Below, in pieces: positions 12,951-25,898 of a DNA stretch of 64,000 nucleotides. This stretch comes from Dreissena polymorpha (lineage: Eukaryota; Mollusca; Bivalvia; Myida; Dreissenidae): positions 122,403,640 through 122,467,639 of the forward strand of contig NC_068357.1 in assembly GCF_020536995.1 (NCBI RefSeq), in the 5' to 3' direction. Each line of letters begins with the position of its first letter. Position 1 is the stretch's first letter. The notes beneath the pieces were generated by a model. It did no database searches. It worked only from the letters and a program-made list of their open reading frames with translations, and was not told where the DNA came from. A program made the translations under genes and the position numbers.

Positions 12951-15900
12951 TATCCCATTTGAGGTTTCTTTGGTGAGTAAGAACTAATTATTTGACGTGG
13001 TTTACTTTTTCAAGATTGTGGTGATGTAGTTTGTAGGAGAAGAGGAATTATTTTCTTAGACATGATAAGGTAGTTACATTTTTCAGAATGAATGCATCAT
13101 TAAGCGTTAATTAAAGTTTATTATGATCCTGGACGTTGCAGTTGAATATAAAAATCAATACAAGGTATATAGTTTGGACAAAAATGCAAGCCAAGTTAAT
13201 ATTATAAAGAAACGTTGACAATATTGCTTATATTGATGTATGGGAAGAATTGAAAGATAATGATAAAATTGTGTATGGAGCAATCTACATGTACTATACA
13301 TATATGCACTAGGATAGTACAAAGAACATAAGTGTATTCTTAAGTATACAATGTAGTTTATGACAAAAACTTAATTGTTAGACAATGACAAATTCATTGA
13401 ACAGCCTCTTGTGGGGATTGTTGCAAAGTTTATAAACAATGCAAAAATTGACTCTTCCAGCAAACACTCTTTAACCATTAATGGGTTTGTATACAAAAAT
13501 AGTTTGTTAATTTCTTAGTCACACGAATTGTATTGTTTATTGGAGTGCGTCCTTCAAAAGTCAAGTAGCGTCAGATGATCATTTCTCATAATGACTAGAC
13601 AAGCAAGCCTAAAATTCTCCTGATGACTATTTATTAGCGGTTGAAGTGTGCATCCTTATCTCATTATTGAACCACTAAATCACTTAATATCCTCCTCCAG
13701 TCTGAATGTTAAATTATTTTTAAAAAAACAGGTTTCTGAAAGTGACCATTACAAAACGTCCTATGAACTTAATAAATTCTAGCTTTAATGTTCCATGTAA
13801 AAGTCATGTTGTTCATCAGACTGAAGTCTGCATATCAAAATTCCGAAAGTCCTTCGCATACATTTGGCAAAGAAAATTAGGTAAAAAAAAACATTGAATT
13901 GAAAAAATAATGCATTCAATGAATCTTCAAGACTCTTAATCATGTGTTGCTTTCAGTCCATAACATACAGAACTAAATAAGCCTTATACACAGATATATA
14001 TACTTTTAAAGTGTGCTTTCTAATAAATATATAAATATAAATAAATGTATTTATTTATTTTATAATTAATATTTATTTATATTTGTATTGATTTATTTAT
14101 ATTTAACGTTTCAACAACTTTAAACATGTCAAACATGAGTAATTCTGCAAATTTAACAAAACAGTTCATTTGAAAAAAAACATGGCTTAATATTTAGAAC
14201 AACTTAAACCATACGCTTTCACTTAAGGAGGCATCTGAATGTAAATTAAGTATAGACCGTTCCAGAATTTAGTAATTACATAATTATCTCCCCTGAATAC
14301 TCTCCGCGTCCGCCATTACACTGCTGCTTAACAATCGGTAACATATATAAGAGAGCACCGATTATTCAACGGATGAATTTCTTTCTAAATTCTAATGCCG
14401 TCATTACATGGTCTTGGTTGTCTAGGAAAACTAACACATTGACACATTAAAAAAGCATTTAATTAAATTAAATGCAATAGTTTTCATTTGATTATTTGCA
14501 TCAATCTTAAAATCGTGTATGCCTTTGCATTCCAGTGTTTAATTGCCCCTTTGTTCTGCATAATCCGATTATCTCGTTTTGATCAGATATTGTCCAGACT
14601 TAACTAACCACATGGTGTCATAAACCACACTGGGTGGCAGATGACAGTCTGGTCATTAATCACAATTGATGATGCCACCATGTCTCATCTTTCTGGAAGT
14701 ATTAAGCAGTCATTTGGTTAGATAATTTACCTCCGACATTGTTAACAGTTGCGTAAATTAGATATGTTACATATTTTACAAATTAAAGGTTATGTCAAAT
14801 ATAGAATATCAGAAATTGTACACCGTAAAGATACTAGCCCGTTTAATTTATGAAAAAATAAAGTTTTTAATAAAATTATAAAATTTACGTAAACACATTT
14901 AACGTATTTAGCGGGTATCGGTTAATTAAAACTACGTCATTCCGTATGAAGATTTGATGTTACGGCAATGCACGAACGATATCATAAAAACAAGAAATTA
15001 CATTTGACACCAAACAGAGTTAAAAAATATTTAAAAAATATATATGTATATAAATATATGTGTGTTAAAATGTTAGATATGTGTCACTCATACTCACTAG
15101 TAACGAGTTTTCAATATACATGAGTACACAGTTCAATTTGCACATGTGAAGTTGTGTTTTTTTTCAGTTGTATGTTAATATTCCTCAATAGCGTCATTCT
15201 TTGTACAAAACCCATCAAATTACAATTACATGTAAATACTTTCATGTCCTTTGCTTTTAATAGGGCTTTGTAGTATGTTTATTTTCAAAGCACTCCTTAC
15301 ACTTTCTATCACTCATTTGTTACCACACTAGCGTACTCATGCCATTGATAATTATATTTTTATAATTAGATGTATTACTATTGTAATTTATTGAAGCTTT
15401 TCTGCAAAAAAATATGACGGCTTATGCATAGAGCTCTTTGTTGTGTCAAATTGTCGGCCGTTCAGACTTCAGATAATCTTTACTTTGATGCTAATGCCGC
15501 GTTTTTAAAGTTGCAAATAAATGTATTAATAAATTCGTTTGGCACTAAATAATATAATTTTGAAATATTATTTAGGTGGGTTTTTTTCGGAGTTTTTTTT
15601 TTGGATTAATTGACTAAACATTTGGTGTCGTTATCCATATGTTTTGCGTTACTTCAAAGACCTATAAAATACATTTTTTAGTATTTTTAGCTTTATAGCT
15701 GTTAAATGATTCCAAGATAAAAATCTATTCAACTAGATATATCACATAGATCACATTCTCTTCATCTTCCGTATAATTACATAAAAGATCGTCAAGATCA
15801 ATATCTCTCTCTCATGACAAAAAGCTCGTTTTTTAAATGACAAAATTCCATCTCAAAAAATTTAATATAAATCCAAACCACAATTTTTATCTCTGATATC

Positions 15901-16339
15901 AGTTAGAACAAGAAAAATAATGGAAGGCGTATCAAAAATATCATACTCAATATAATATGTTATGATTTTGGAATGTAGATTTTTACCAATTGAGACCAAT
16001 TTCAAACAATTAGCGGTAATTAATTGCGCGAGAATCTTTTATAAGTATTAATTAAAATATAATCTGCTTGATTTTGCGGCAATTAAAATCAACACAACAA
16101 TACATGCGTGAATTGTTTGTGAAACGTTAAAAGTAACAAGTCTAATCAAAGACATAATATGAGCGACTGAACCGGCAAATTTTCGCCGATGATTACCACT
16201 TGATTACAGACAACAACAAAACAAATACACGAAAGCATTTTTAACAATTTATTTGTAACAATCAATCTCAACTTCAAACAATCATTTTAACAACAAAAAT
16301 GTGATAATCGCCTCACATTAATTCATTAAGTAATGTATT
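12951..16339. other. Non-coding AT-rich region
   Basis: No exon recognised. Positions 14020-14106 are a low-complexity run of (ATTT)n/(AAAT)n that could fold on itself. Confidence 0.4.
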
Positions 16340-16503
16340 TATCCGACAACGGTGAAGCGGGTATTCTCTACGTCTTTGGCTTTTGGAATCGCAGACTCGC
16401 ACAAGTTAGCAGCAGTGTAATGGCGGACAGTCACATGACTGACAATATGGCGGCGGTCAATTTATCGATTCTAGAACGGTCTATTGCACAGACCTCAATT
16501 TAA
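16340..16503 (+). promoter_or_regulatory. Possible promoter/first-exon island
   Basis: A short GC-richer patch in AT-rich surroundings holds two ATGGCGG motifs (16420 and 16447; the second within CAATATGGCGGCGG, close to the YY1 site) and GTCACATGAC (16430-16439), an E-box-like sequence. An ATG at 16420 opens a 27-codon frame (M-A-D-S-H-M-T-D-N-M-A-A-V-N) ending at 16503. YY1-like ATGGCGG over start codons is known in animal housekeeping promoters. No following exon is visible, so this is a weak call. Confidence 0.25.
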
Positions 16504-18540
16504 ATTTGTCCGAGCGCAACACGTGGATCAACATTCATATACGTACCAAGAGATCTATCGGTCAATCAACACAGATGATGCATTGTTTATTTTAACACAT
16601 TTGAAAGATAATACCAAAAGCCTTAATCTAAGCAAACAAAAGATAATTTATAATGTGTATTGCGCAATACTCTATTAGTTCGAATATTTCCTAAATAAAG
16701 CAGACAATACTCGAGTTCAAATTAATTAATTTTAGTTATTATAACGACAGCAATTTAATCAACCACTGATACGAGTATTAGTATTATAAGAATGCTGATT
16801 TTGTTGAATACTAAAATTATAAATAATACGTTTAGGTCCGAAAATAGCTCAAACGAGCTATTGATATAAAATCCTGATTGTAAAATAAATGTTGCCTCGT
16901 CCTGATAAATATGTATGTGTATGATTTACCTATGAATAAAAACAATTTGTGCTGCGACATGATACAATTTACAGAGGTTTTATCATATTTTTACGCATGT
17001 TTCCGCCCTTTTCTGTGGTGAAATTAATCTCCATCTTTAAATTTGTTGCAGTAATTCACGTTTTTCCTGACATTGCAGAGGCCATTCGCATCACAGTTTT
17101 TCATATATAAAATATAGAATATGTTTGATACACATCTTATCTTTTTAACACACAGTTTATCTAAAGAACCTTAATGCTCTCTTAAGAATTAAATTATCGT
17201 GTTATGTTGTAATGATAATTATTATTTACATAAACAATTGTGTCAAGATTTATAGTATAATACTTCTAAAACAATGATATTAATTTTCAGTAATAGTTTG
17301 CTGTCAGTGTGATGATGTGGATGAATGAAATCAACTATGCATTTAGCATACCGAATTTATCTTCATTCCTTACTGAAGCTTATTGAACAAAACATTGTTA
17401 CATTTTGTGATTGTTTTTCTTGTATGACTATTATTGAGATTTGAATAGAGAAGCATTTTAGTATCTTGAGTCCGCGAATGTCTACAAAATTCACGGACAT
17501 CTTTCCAAACAGAAGGTGTTAAATCCGAAAGGCTTATGGACTTACGTATGTTCGTTTTATTCTATATATACAAATACGTGAGATTGTAATAATGGTCGGC
17601 AAGTAAATAAAGTTATTATTTCCAGGTAAAGATAATATAGAATCCTCATTGTTTTCTTTAAGTTTACCTTTAAACTTGAATTAAGGCCTTGCAACTCGAC
17701 ATATGAAATAGATAACTATATGCACAACTACATTCTTGTTGTATTTCAACTTATGAAAAGTCCTAGTCCTGTTAAAGATTATGTTTTACTATCTTCGTGG
17801 TCTTAAGTGTTGGCGCCAACGCTTCATTAAACTTTGCATGTCACTTCTGCTTAGACATCTTACAATTAATTCATTCAGGACAAAGTGATGATCACACATA
17901 GGGATACATACGAGTGTCTTATATTTGACATGTGAACTAAATGTGTTACATAGGGACGTAATACATGCGTGCGACACTTTGCCTTATCATACTCGTCATT
18001 TCTGACCAATTATTTGAAAATCCATTAATGCTGGAGAAAGATATAATCTGTACTATAGGTGACAGTTCATTTCTTTATATTTGTCATGAACGGTGAACTT
18101 AAAACATGAACCTAAGGTCGTTATTCTTGACACTACGTTGCACAAAAATTTTACTGATAACTTTTAAAATACATCCATGTTTAATAGGTGGATTCACACA
18201 TAAGACATCGGGCTTTCCATTTCAACCTAAAATAAGGCCTTGTATTATACACGCGACTTTATCACCATAACGCTTATCAACTCTCCAAAGGTACATCTAC
18301 AACTATTATGAGGTCTCGACAAAATGTTAAGGGGTAAAATAACACCTTTCATAATAGATCAAACCGGTACCCCAACTGCAGACTGAGAAACCGGTGTGCA
18401 ATAATAAGTCTCGTCATAAAAATCACAATATTGTTTTAACTAACTTTAAAATCCGCCTGTACTTACCTAGAGAGCACGTTTGTTCGTTTAACATTCCGAT
18501 AATTATCATCATTATAAAACGGAAAAAATAAATATACCTA
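16504..18540. other. Non-coding AT-rich region
   Basis: Nothing supported. Open frames at 16484-16678 and 17789-17977 lack motifs and splice context. Confidence 0.4.
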
Positions 18541-18650
18541 AGTTTGGCTTTTGACCTTAAAATGTGATCTTGATCTTAAACTTTGGGATATATGTTTGCG
18601 CGCGACAATCCGCTCATGTTCATATATTCAACCAGAACATTTAAAAAATG
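18541..18650 (+). repeat. Fragment of a dispersed bivalve-type repeat
   Basis: The sequence TTTTGACCTTAAAATGTGATC..CTTAAACTTTGGGATATATG..GCGCGCGAC resembles, from memory, a very common bivalve repeat built on TTTGACCTTGA and TGCGCGCGACA segments. The 132-codon open frame (18551-18949) starts inside it and is therefore not taken as a gene. Confidence 0.45.
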
Positions 18651-19820
18651 TATATATACTCTTTGGATTAAGTTATGCCCAGGACAACATGTATGGACTG
18701 CGTTACTTAATTTTACATCCTTTGATAAATTATTTTCTTGCCCATGGATCTAATGGGATAAATATTCAAGTCATTTTATTACCGCAATATATTTCAATGT
18801 TTTGCAACATCACGGAAAATATAATTGTTGTTATTTTAAACCTATGTTTTATACGCACAAAATGGAAATATTCTAATTTTTGCTCAGAGCTAAAGCACCA
18901 TACTGGGATTCTCGTTATTCTTTTATTTCTTTGCCAGTATTCGCATTAAGCAAAAAAAATTGGTTAATTGGTAAATAAAATCTATTGTTCATCTGAAATT
19001 CTTCTGAAAGCCAAACATACGACTATAAATAAAAGTAAGTTCTCTAAATGTTTATTGATTGACTACGAAGCATAGGTTAATCAGTAACGATAGAATTGTG
19101 TACTCTGCATTGAATCACCGTGCGCGGTGATTAATTATCTACCTAGTTCGCTGAAGATATTCCATTAGATGATAACCTTGAAAAAGCATGTTCCATTAAC
19201 CGTTGTTCATCTGACAGAAACCAAATGAACGTTTATTTGTTTACAGAAGCTACGCGTCAACAATTCAAAATACAGTGTTTATAACAAATGTGTATGACCT
19301 TATAAGTTAGCATTATACACATGCATGATATACTGACCAACGTGTGTCAGTAATTTATGATTAACAAAATCATGAATGTTTGGAATAAGATCAATGAAAC
19401 CACCATCGAAAATGCATTCAAATCTGTCAGTACGTCTTCTATTAATTTTCTTTTCAATAAAAGGATGATTTAGAATCTGTATGGAATTAAATCTTAGAAG
19501 TACAATTTGAATAGCAACCATCAGAACAGTTAGAGTGGTTCACTGACTGATTAAAAATAATGCGAACATTATTTCGATGCTAGCATGTTTTTAAGTATTT
19601 GCGCAAAATTAATGCCAACTTTATTTGACTGCGCAGTGATTTGGTTTAGGACTTGTTTGAGATGTGTTCACGTTTAGTTTTGCATCGCTAATTTGTTTGC
19701 TTTATCTTTATAGTGACTCTCGAGTATCATTTAAAAAGTCAAGTTCTTTATGTCAGTTTACTTTTTTTAAAGATAACAGGAGGCTTAATCGCGCAGAACT
19801 GTATAACTTATTTTAAGAAT
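18651..19820. other. Non-coding region with an unassigned minus-strand open frame
   Basis: A 73-codon minus-strand frame (19300-19521; contains R-R-R-T-D-R-F-E-C-I-F-D-G-G-F) is less AT-driven than its neighbours and has a possible acceptor (TTCCATACAG) inside it. I recognise no family. It could be a terminal exon, but nothing confirms that. Confidence 0.3.
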
Positions 19821-19916
19821 ACTTTCTGCTACATTATGATTTAAAACGAAACTATTGCAAACAATAAAACTTTCTGCTACATTATGATTTAAAACGAAAC
19901 TATTGCAAACAATAAA
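19821..19916 (+). repeat. Perfect 48-bp tandem duplication
   Basis: Positions 19821-19868 and 19869-19916 are identical (ACTTTCTGCTACATTATG...AACAATAAA), so the duplication is recent. Confidence 0.95.
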
Positions 19917-20010
19917 TATGATACTCTTTTACATATTTCCGATGAAAAAAGAAACTGATTAAGAAATAGTTGTACATGTCCTGCATATATTTTATTTTTA
20001 AAAGTAAGAA

Positions 20011-20056
20011 ATGTACGTACCATCAGCGATATAAATGTACGTACCATCAGCGATAT
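20011..20056 (+). repeat. 22-bp direct duplication
   Basis: ATGTACGTACCATCAGCGAT(AT) occurs at 20011-20032 and 20035-20056. On the minus strand each copy contains the same GATG|GTACGT splice-donor-like site. Confidence 0.9.
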
Positions 20057-20105
20057 GTGTCAGTACTATGACACTACTCAAAACTCCAAATAATGTCACC
20101 GTCAT
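20045..20105 (-). CDS. Possible orphan signal-peptide exon
   Basis: The minus strand reads ATG, then M-T-V-T-L-F-G-V-L-S-S-V-I-V-L-T-H-I-A-D, and a GATG|GTACGT donor, with the codon split after its first base (phase 1). A hydrophobic leader ending in a phase-1 donor is the layout of the first exons of the CYYR1-like genes in this window, and the sequence around the start (ACGCTGCAGATG) resembles that of the first gene (ACGTTGCAGATG). I found no cysteine-rich or transmembrane exon between 15 and 20 kb, so this may be a relic, part of another secreted gene, or chance. Confidence 0.22.
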
Positions 20106-21240
20106 CTGCAGCGTTTTCCATCGACACACCCACACACATTAATAAATGGTAATAAATAGTATTTAAATTATATACTGAGAAAGCCGTCAAAAACGGAAAA
20201 TACTATTGTAATCGGGAAGTTTATATACCAGTAGCAAACAATTATTTCCGCGTATGCGCGCTAATAAAGTATCGCTATATTTTCGTTGAATTCGGCAATC
20301 ATCATCAATAAATCAGTATCCGAATTTACTACAATCTTAATGACTATATTGAACAAAGCTGTCAGCAAGAAAGATCACTGCGATGTCAGTTTTATAATAA
20401 ATCTCTTCAATGCCTATACCGGTCTTTCAGCAATACTGATCAAAAGAATTGGCGCTTATAAAAATGGATAATTTAGTTAACTCAACACATTGATAAAATT
20501 ATCTTCCTGAAGCTAGCTGACTGTTTTAGTATTCAATCAACAGTTCCCAAAAATGGATGTTCCATACACATTTTAAATTTACTAACAGATTCTGACTTTA
20601 AATTTACTTGAGAATGATTCTGACTTGAAATATATTTTACACATCCATTACCCGCTTTTATGAAAAACGTATTCACCAATAAGAAATACCACTATCGAAA
20701 CCACTCAATCCGCTGTCCAAATGATGTTCCGTACGATAATACAAGCCAGAATAATGCTTAATAATATTATTATTAAATACCAAACATCAAAGCCAGTGGA
20801 GTTACGATGTAAGACAAGACGATTTTTAAGGTATTCACAATATAAGTATATGTAAAACTTGTGAACACGCGGACAGTTTCGACCTAATGGGAACTTCTGT
20901 ACAGAGGGCCTCTGGCTTATACTGCATGCAAAACACGCAAGTTACGGGCTCTGCGGATTCACAATTTATTAATTTGTAAGGACAAATATTATTCAGTTCT
21001 TATGTTGTATTGTCCTTAGTAAACTATGCTAGTTAATGCCAAACTATAGTGTTTTCAATACACGCCTACAACTGGTTTGTTTTCGAGTCATTACTTGAGC
21101 TGTTGCTCTCGTCTCTTAAATGACACTGAGTGGGGATACTATATATTTTATGAATTGTCTTATTAGTACTATTTCCATATTAATTCGTATTGTTATATAC
21201 GCAAATATTTCTGTTCAGGTTTTTAACGGTGATCTTGGAA

Positions 21241-21330
21241 CTATGGCGTACGTCTATTTATCCCCTTGTAACTATGGCGTACGTCTATTTATCCCCTTGT
21301 AACTATGCCGTACGTCTATTTTTCCCGACT
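21241..21330 (+). repeat. 31-bp tandem repeat, three copies
   Basis: The unit CTATGGCGTACGTCTATTTA plus TCCCCTTGTAA is repeated at 21241, 21272 and 21303. The first two copies are identical; the third carries substitutions and is incomplete. Confidence 0.9.
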
Positions 21331-21690
21331 CATAGAAACAGCAATGCATAGATTTGCAATAACAACGTGTATGGTAGACAACCTGTTTTTCGGAATAGAC
21401 GAAGAATAACATGCAAACCATTGAAATTCGGTCAAAGAACTTTTTTTGTAAATTGGTACACGGTTCTGCTTGTTAAGCTTAAGTAACAGCAAAAATTCAT
21501 CGGGGACACGAACTGCAACATTGAGAGTTCAACAAGTCGCCACAGGATGTATCTACATGATGGAATTCAACGCAGAGTATGCGTTGAACCGTTCATCAGC
21601 TCAGGCGTGTTGTAGCGGAAATCATATGTAGCAGTTGCATTGACCTGATGCTGGAAGACAATAAATGGTCCATTGTTTAGGAACTCATTG

Positions 21691-22066
21691 AAGGTCTTTA
21701 GTCATTCACATATATGACAACGTATATGGGGAAGAAAAGGAAGGTTCGGTCTACCGAGATATTCCCTATTTTAACGGACTTGGTCAAGAAGGCGCATACA
21801 AAAAGAACGGGCGATTCACTGATGATCAACAACGTCAAGAGGTCCTTGCCTTACGAACATTTTCAGCGTTTTAAGACCATTATAGAGACTCAGGCGGGCT
21901 CGAAATCGATGCTGGCGTCTGTGAAAGATATACATTTCAAGAAACTGTGCTTTCTTCCGCAACAGTTACGAAAAGTGTCACACCAGGTAATTTTTGGTCG
22001 CTGAACAACGTCCCTCTGAGTGTGATTACTCGCGATGAAGATGAACCAGCCAAGGAGACGTCATTT
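21691..22066 (+). pseudogene. Broken open frame of unknown origin, GC-richer than its surroundings
   Basis: A run with coding-like composition reads D-N-V-Y-G-E-E-K-E-G-S-V-Y-R-D-I-P-Y-F-N, then Q-R-Q-E-V-L-A-L-R-T-F-S-A-F, and farther on G-N-F-W-S-L-N-N-V-P-L-S-V-I-T-R-D-E-D-E. An overlapping frame gives a 96-codon open stretch starting at 21714, probably a shadow. The block is broken at least once and has no start codon or splice context. I recognise no family; it may be a decayed host exon or part of a mobile element. Confidence 0.35.
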
Positions 22067-22479
22067 TAGCCTCATTGATTGGACTAATTTATCACTGGAA
22101 AATGTCTCTGACGATGAATTTCAGCTACATTAAGCCAACAAAATATATTACGTCTCTCCTGCTCTCCGGTGGTCGGTTCCGTCGCAAGCAATTGCGTTTT
22201 CACAAATGCGCATATATCGCCCGAGGTGTACTCGCAGATTCGGTAACAACGATTCCGTCTGAGCTTTGATTACTGTTGGCCGGCTAGGTACAAGCCAAGT
22301 TAAGGAATAGACTCAGTAGTGATTTAGCTTATGCAACTAGATCAGTTCATATAAGTGAATATTTATACAATTACACAGATGTTATACTGATGTTATAACA
22401 AGAAAAATATGCATAATGCATATAGACTGTAGATATCATAATATTTGTGGTACGATGTCAATGTTTTCAATGAAAATAT

Positions 22480-23014
22480 AGTCAACTCGCCAATAGGGGG
22501 TCACACCAATAGGGGGTCACTCTCCTGTATTTCATGAAAAAATATAATCAAATAAAAAACAATTGTGGCATAGTGTGTCCCTTGGATAAATGTACAATTT
22601 TACAAATTTGTCAAAAGATGCTCTAACTGTTGATCAGACAGGGGAAATAATGCTGTAAACAGTGATCCTTTATTGGCGATAGTGAGTGCTTTTTGTACAT
22701 CATTTTATTAAAGGTAATGTTTATTTATTTTCAATGAAACCTTTTTTAATCTGAAATATGGTTAAATGACAGCGTTATAAACTGTGTATTCTGTAGTTTT
22801 TGTGATCATATGATATTTTTTTATTGTCGTACTTCCATTGGTCTTTTTTGCAAAAAAATCAGAAGTGTACTGCGGCAAAATAATAATACAGAAAAATGAT
22901 ATAACAGCATTTATTTTTACATCTTGTCATACATACACATAAGCCAAAAGGACCAAAGTCTAATATAAATATTTAACGTTTTTTGGCATGTGATTCTCTA
23001 TTGGCAAGTTGATA
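22480..23014. mobile_element. MITE candidate with imperfect inverted repeats
   Basis: The left end GTCAACTCGCCAATAGGGGG and the right end, in reverse complement ATCAACTTGCCAATAGAG, match at about 14 of 17 positions and enclose 535 bp without coding potential. TA flanks both sides. The motif CCAATAGGGGGTCAC is repeated in tandem at the left end (22490-22518). No target duplication beyond TA is visible. Confidence 0.5.
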
Positions 23015-25898
23015 GTATATCTTGCGATTTTGTAGATTTTTTTTAAATACGTTATTTTTATAAATAAAACATAAATTGTAATATAAACTGTTTTAATTTT
23101 TGGTAATAATGCTCATTAAAAACTAACAGTGGTGTGTTTCTGGCATGGATGTTGTTAGTAGCATTTCATTGTTTATTTGTAAAAGAATACGGATATCCGG
23201 TCATATTCGGAGACTGGAAATTGTTACCCGGATAACGATTTCGGATTGGATTTCAATGCCTTATTATAACCACATGTTTAATTTGTTTAAGAACAATCAA
23301 AGTTGAAGCCCATCACCAAACTCATGTTATTTGAATAATTAGTTGAATTAAGAAGTATAATATTAACCTTTCCGGAACAGATTTCGTAACGTATTATTTT
23401 TATTTATTCTAAATGTTAACCCATACCTTCCCTTTTATTGTTTTACATTGTAACGTTGAATAAACACACACATCAAGAGTTCGGCCGAACATACGGAAAT
23501 ATCAGTGAGTGCATCGATTAAATAAATATATATCATTTTATCCAGCAGTCATGATATGTCTGAAAAAATAAATCTCAGTTATCTATAAGGAATGATAAAA
23601 TTTATAAAAACAGTAATTATTCATAGTATGGCATGTATATATTCATGCATACCCTTAAATGAATTAATATTTCGTACTATGTTATTGAAATAAAGCAATT
23701 AGAAAATAATATATAAAAATATATGTCCTGTCTTGTAAGATAATCTGGTGTTATAAAGCACCGTGATTTACATTTGTAACAAATGCCATGATTATGAATC
23801 GACCTTTTTTCTTTTCCAAACGTGTGTTTCTTCATTCGTTTAAGTTTTAATTCTATCCGAAGACATTTAAGCTTCTGTTTGTGGTATTTCTTTTTTTATC
23901 GATCATTTTCAGCAATGCAATTGCTAGTAAAAATGGTAAGACTAGAATTCTGTTGGCATAAATTTGGGTTTCATTTTTTCGATGTTTTAGGCAGAAACAA
24001 CTCATTGATACTTTAATCGTGTTTAGAGGTATTTTCAAGTTTTGTCTCGGTAAAGGAGTTTTATCTTTATGTTCTGTCAGAAGACTAACACTTGCAATTA
24101 GTTAAGAAAACATTACAGGATCAAACAGGTCGAGAAATGGAAGAGATGCTTCCGGTTCGTCATTTAAAGGCTGTTTTGTTGTAAGTTATACAGAAGTACG
24201 CAGTGTAAAAGATTATGTGGTGAAGGACAAAATTGATGACGGAACTATACGCAAAAATATAAATGTACCGGGTATAGAAATGCAAATCGATTATTTGACA
24301 TCACCACATATTAGCAAAGTGTATATAATCTATCAAGCTGTATCATGTGTTCATTTAATGAAACGCGGTTAGACACTAAAGTACATGGAACATAATTTCT
24401 TCTTCCATACTACAAATATATTATAACAAGCGTATACTACAACTGAAACGGTTAACTTATTTTGCATTTCATAGACCACATTCTACATCACAGTAACTGA
24501 GTGAGTTAAACGTAAAGAAAACTATAACACAGCAAGAAAAGTATTTTTATTCTCTCCTCTTAACGTAGTTTGTTTGAAAACAAGCTGATAAAAAATTGTT
24601 CACTTTATGTGTGGTATAATTCATTGTAAGTGCTGTTTAATGTTAAATTTCTGATCGGTGGCAATTCTAATTAAAACCCGTGCTGTATTAGTTGTGTGAT
24701 TGAATTAGACTGGGTCCACATGTATGTCACAAATCAATAATTGAGGTGTATTTAGGCGATCGTAACTTCGGCACAAAGAGCTGATGTTGCTGGTATAGAT
24801 GCTACATATACATGATAACACCACGATAATCATGCTACTTATATTATCTTCAAAAATAACACGCTTGATTTTTGTTAATTTAGAGTTTAAATAAGTTTGC
24901 GACTGTGTACCTATACAATTGTACGTTGTTTAAAGACACTATCAACAAATCAAACATGACACAACTCGTGTGGATACACTAACTATTAAAAGTATATCGA
25001 GTGAATGCATTTTACAGTACAGTCAGTCAACCAGTTTAGAATAACCCGGCAAAAAACGTTAATTCTTTTGACCACAATCATTTCTCTTGGGATTTAATGT
25101 CAATGTGAGAAGATGTAAAAATAAAGGGTCAAATTTATTTTGTATGATAACAGGTTAGGCCAGACGGCATATGCAGTTTTTTGTCAAAAATAGCCAATTT
25201 AAGTTCACCCTTCGGAAAATTATTTAAAATCATTTAACTTACAGAATAAGTATTTAAAAACATTGTCATGGCAGTTGTTTTCAATCAGCAAAAAGTTTAT
25301 TTGAAAATAGTAAAGCCATCTATATCCATATGCACATTTCAAAACACAGCTCATTCAATCAGTTCCGATTAACTTTTTGCCGCATTTATCCCCCCTTTAA
25401 GCATAATACAATAGCTTTCTTGCTAAAATTTTGTTAATTTATTCCTTTACCTAATGTTAATATTTTTGACACTTATCATTTTGTTTTTATAGGGGCATTA
25501 TGGTAAATTAAATACAAATTAATCGGAACTGCTGATTATCCGGAACTGGTTGACATACTGTATTTAATGCTTACCCATATGAAATGATTCATATATGAGC
25601 ACATATTGACGATGTACATATAGCGCATGATGAACGCTAACGAAATATTAGTCACAGTTAATACAAAACGCCCAATTTTAGAACATATACCCGTAACTCA
25701 GTTTCAAAACATAATTTAATTAATATTTATATTATTTACGAACATAAACACCATTATTTTTTATCAACTACTTTTAGATGTCATGTGAAAATAAAGACAA
25801 TGACTTATGAACAACGATTGAAACATACCTTTTTTACTCATCACACAAATCAAACAATAAAAGGGTGGAGGAAAAAAAATACGATATAGAAATAATGA
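23015..25898. other. Non-coding AT-rich region
   Basis: No exon with recognisable protein similarity. Overlapping open frames on both strands at 23822-24038 are AT-driven. The stretch 24116-24180 lies between a CAG acceptor and a GTAAGT donor and is open, but encodes no recognisable motif. Confidence 0.4.

Noticed and set aside
18551-18949. Open frame of 132 codons on the plus strand
   Set aside because: It begins in a common bivalve-type non-coding repeat, is AT-driven, and has no recognisable domain or splice context.
24116-24180. Possible small exon between CAG and GTAAGT (D-Q-T-G-R-E-M-E-E-M-L-P)
   Set aside because: The splice-site pair is good, but 62 nt without similarity or partner exons is within chance in 64 kb.
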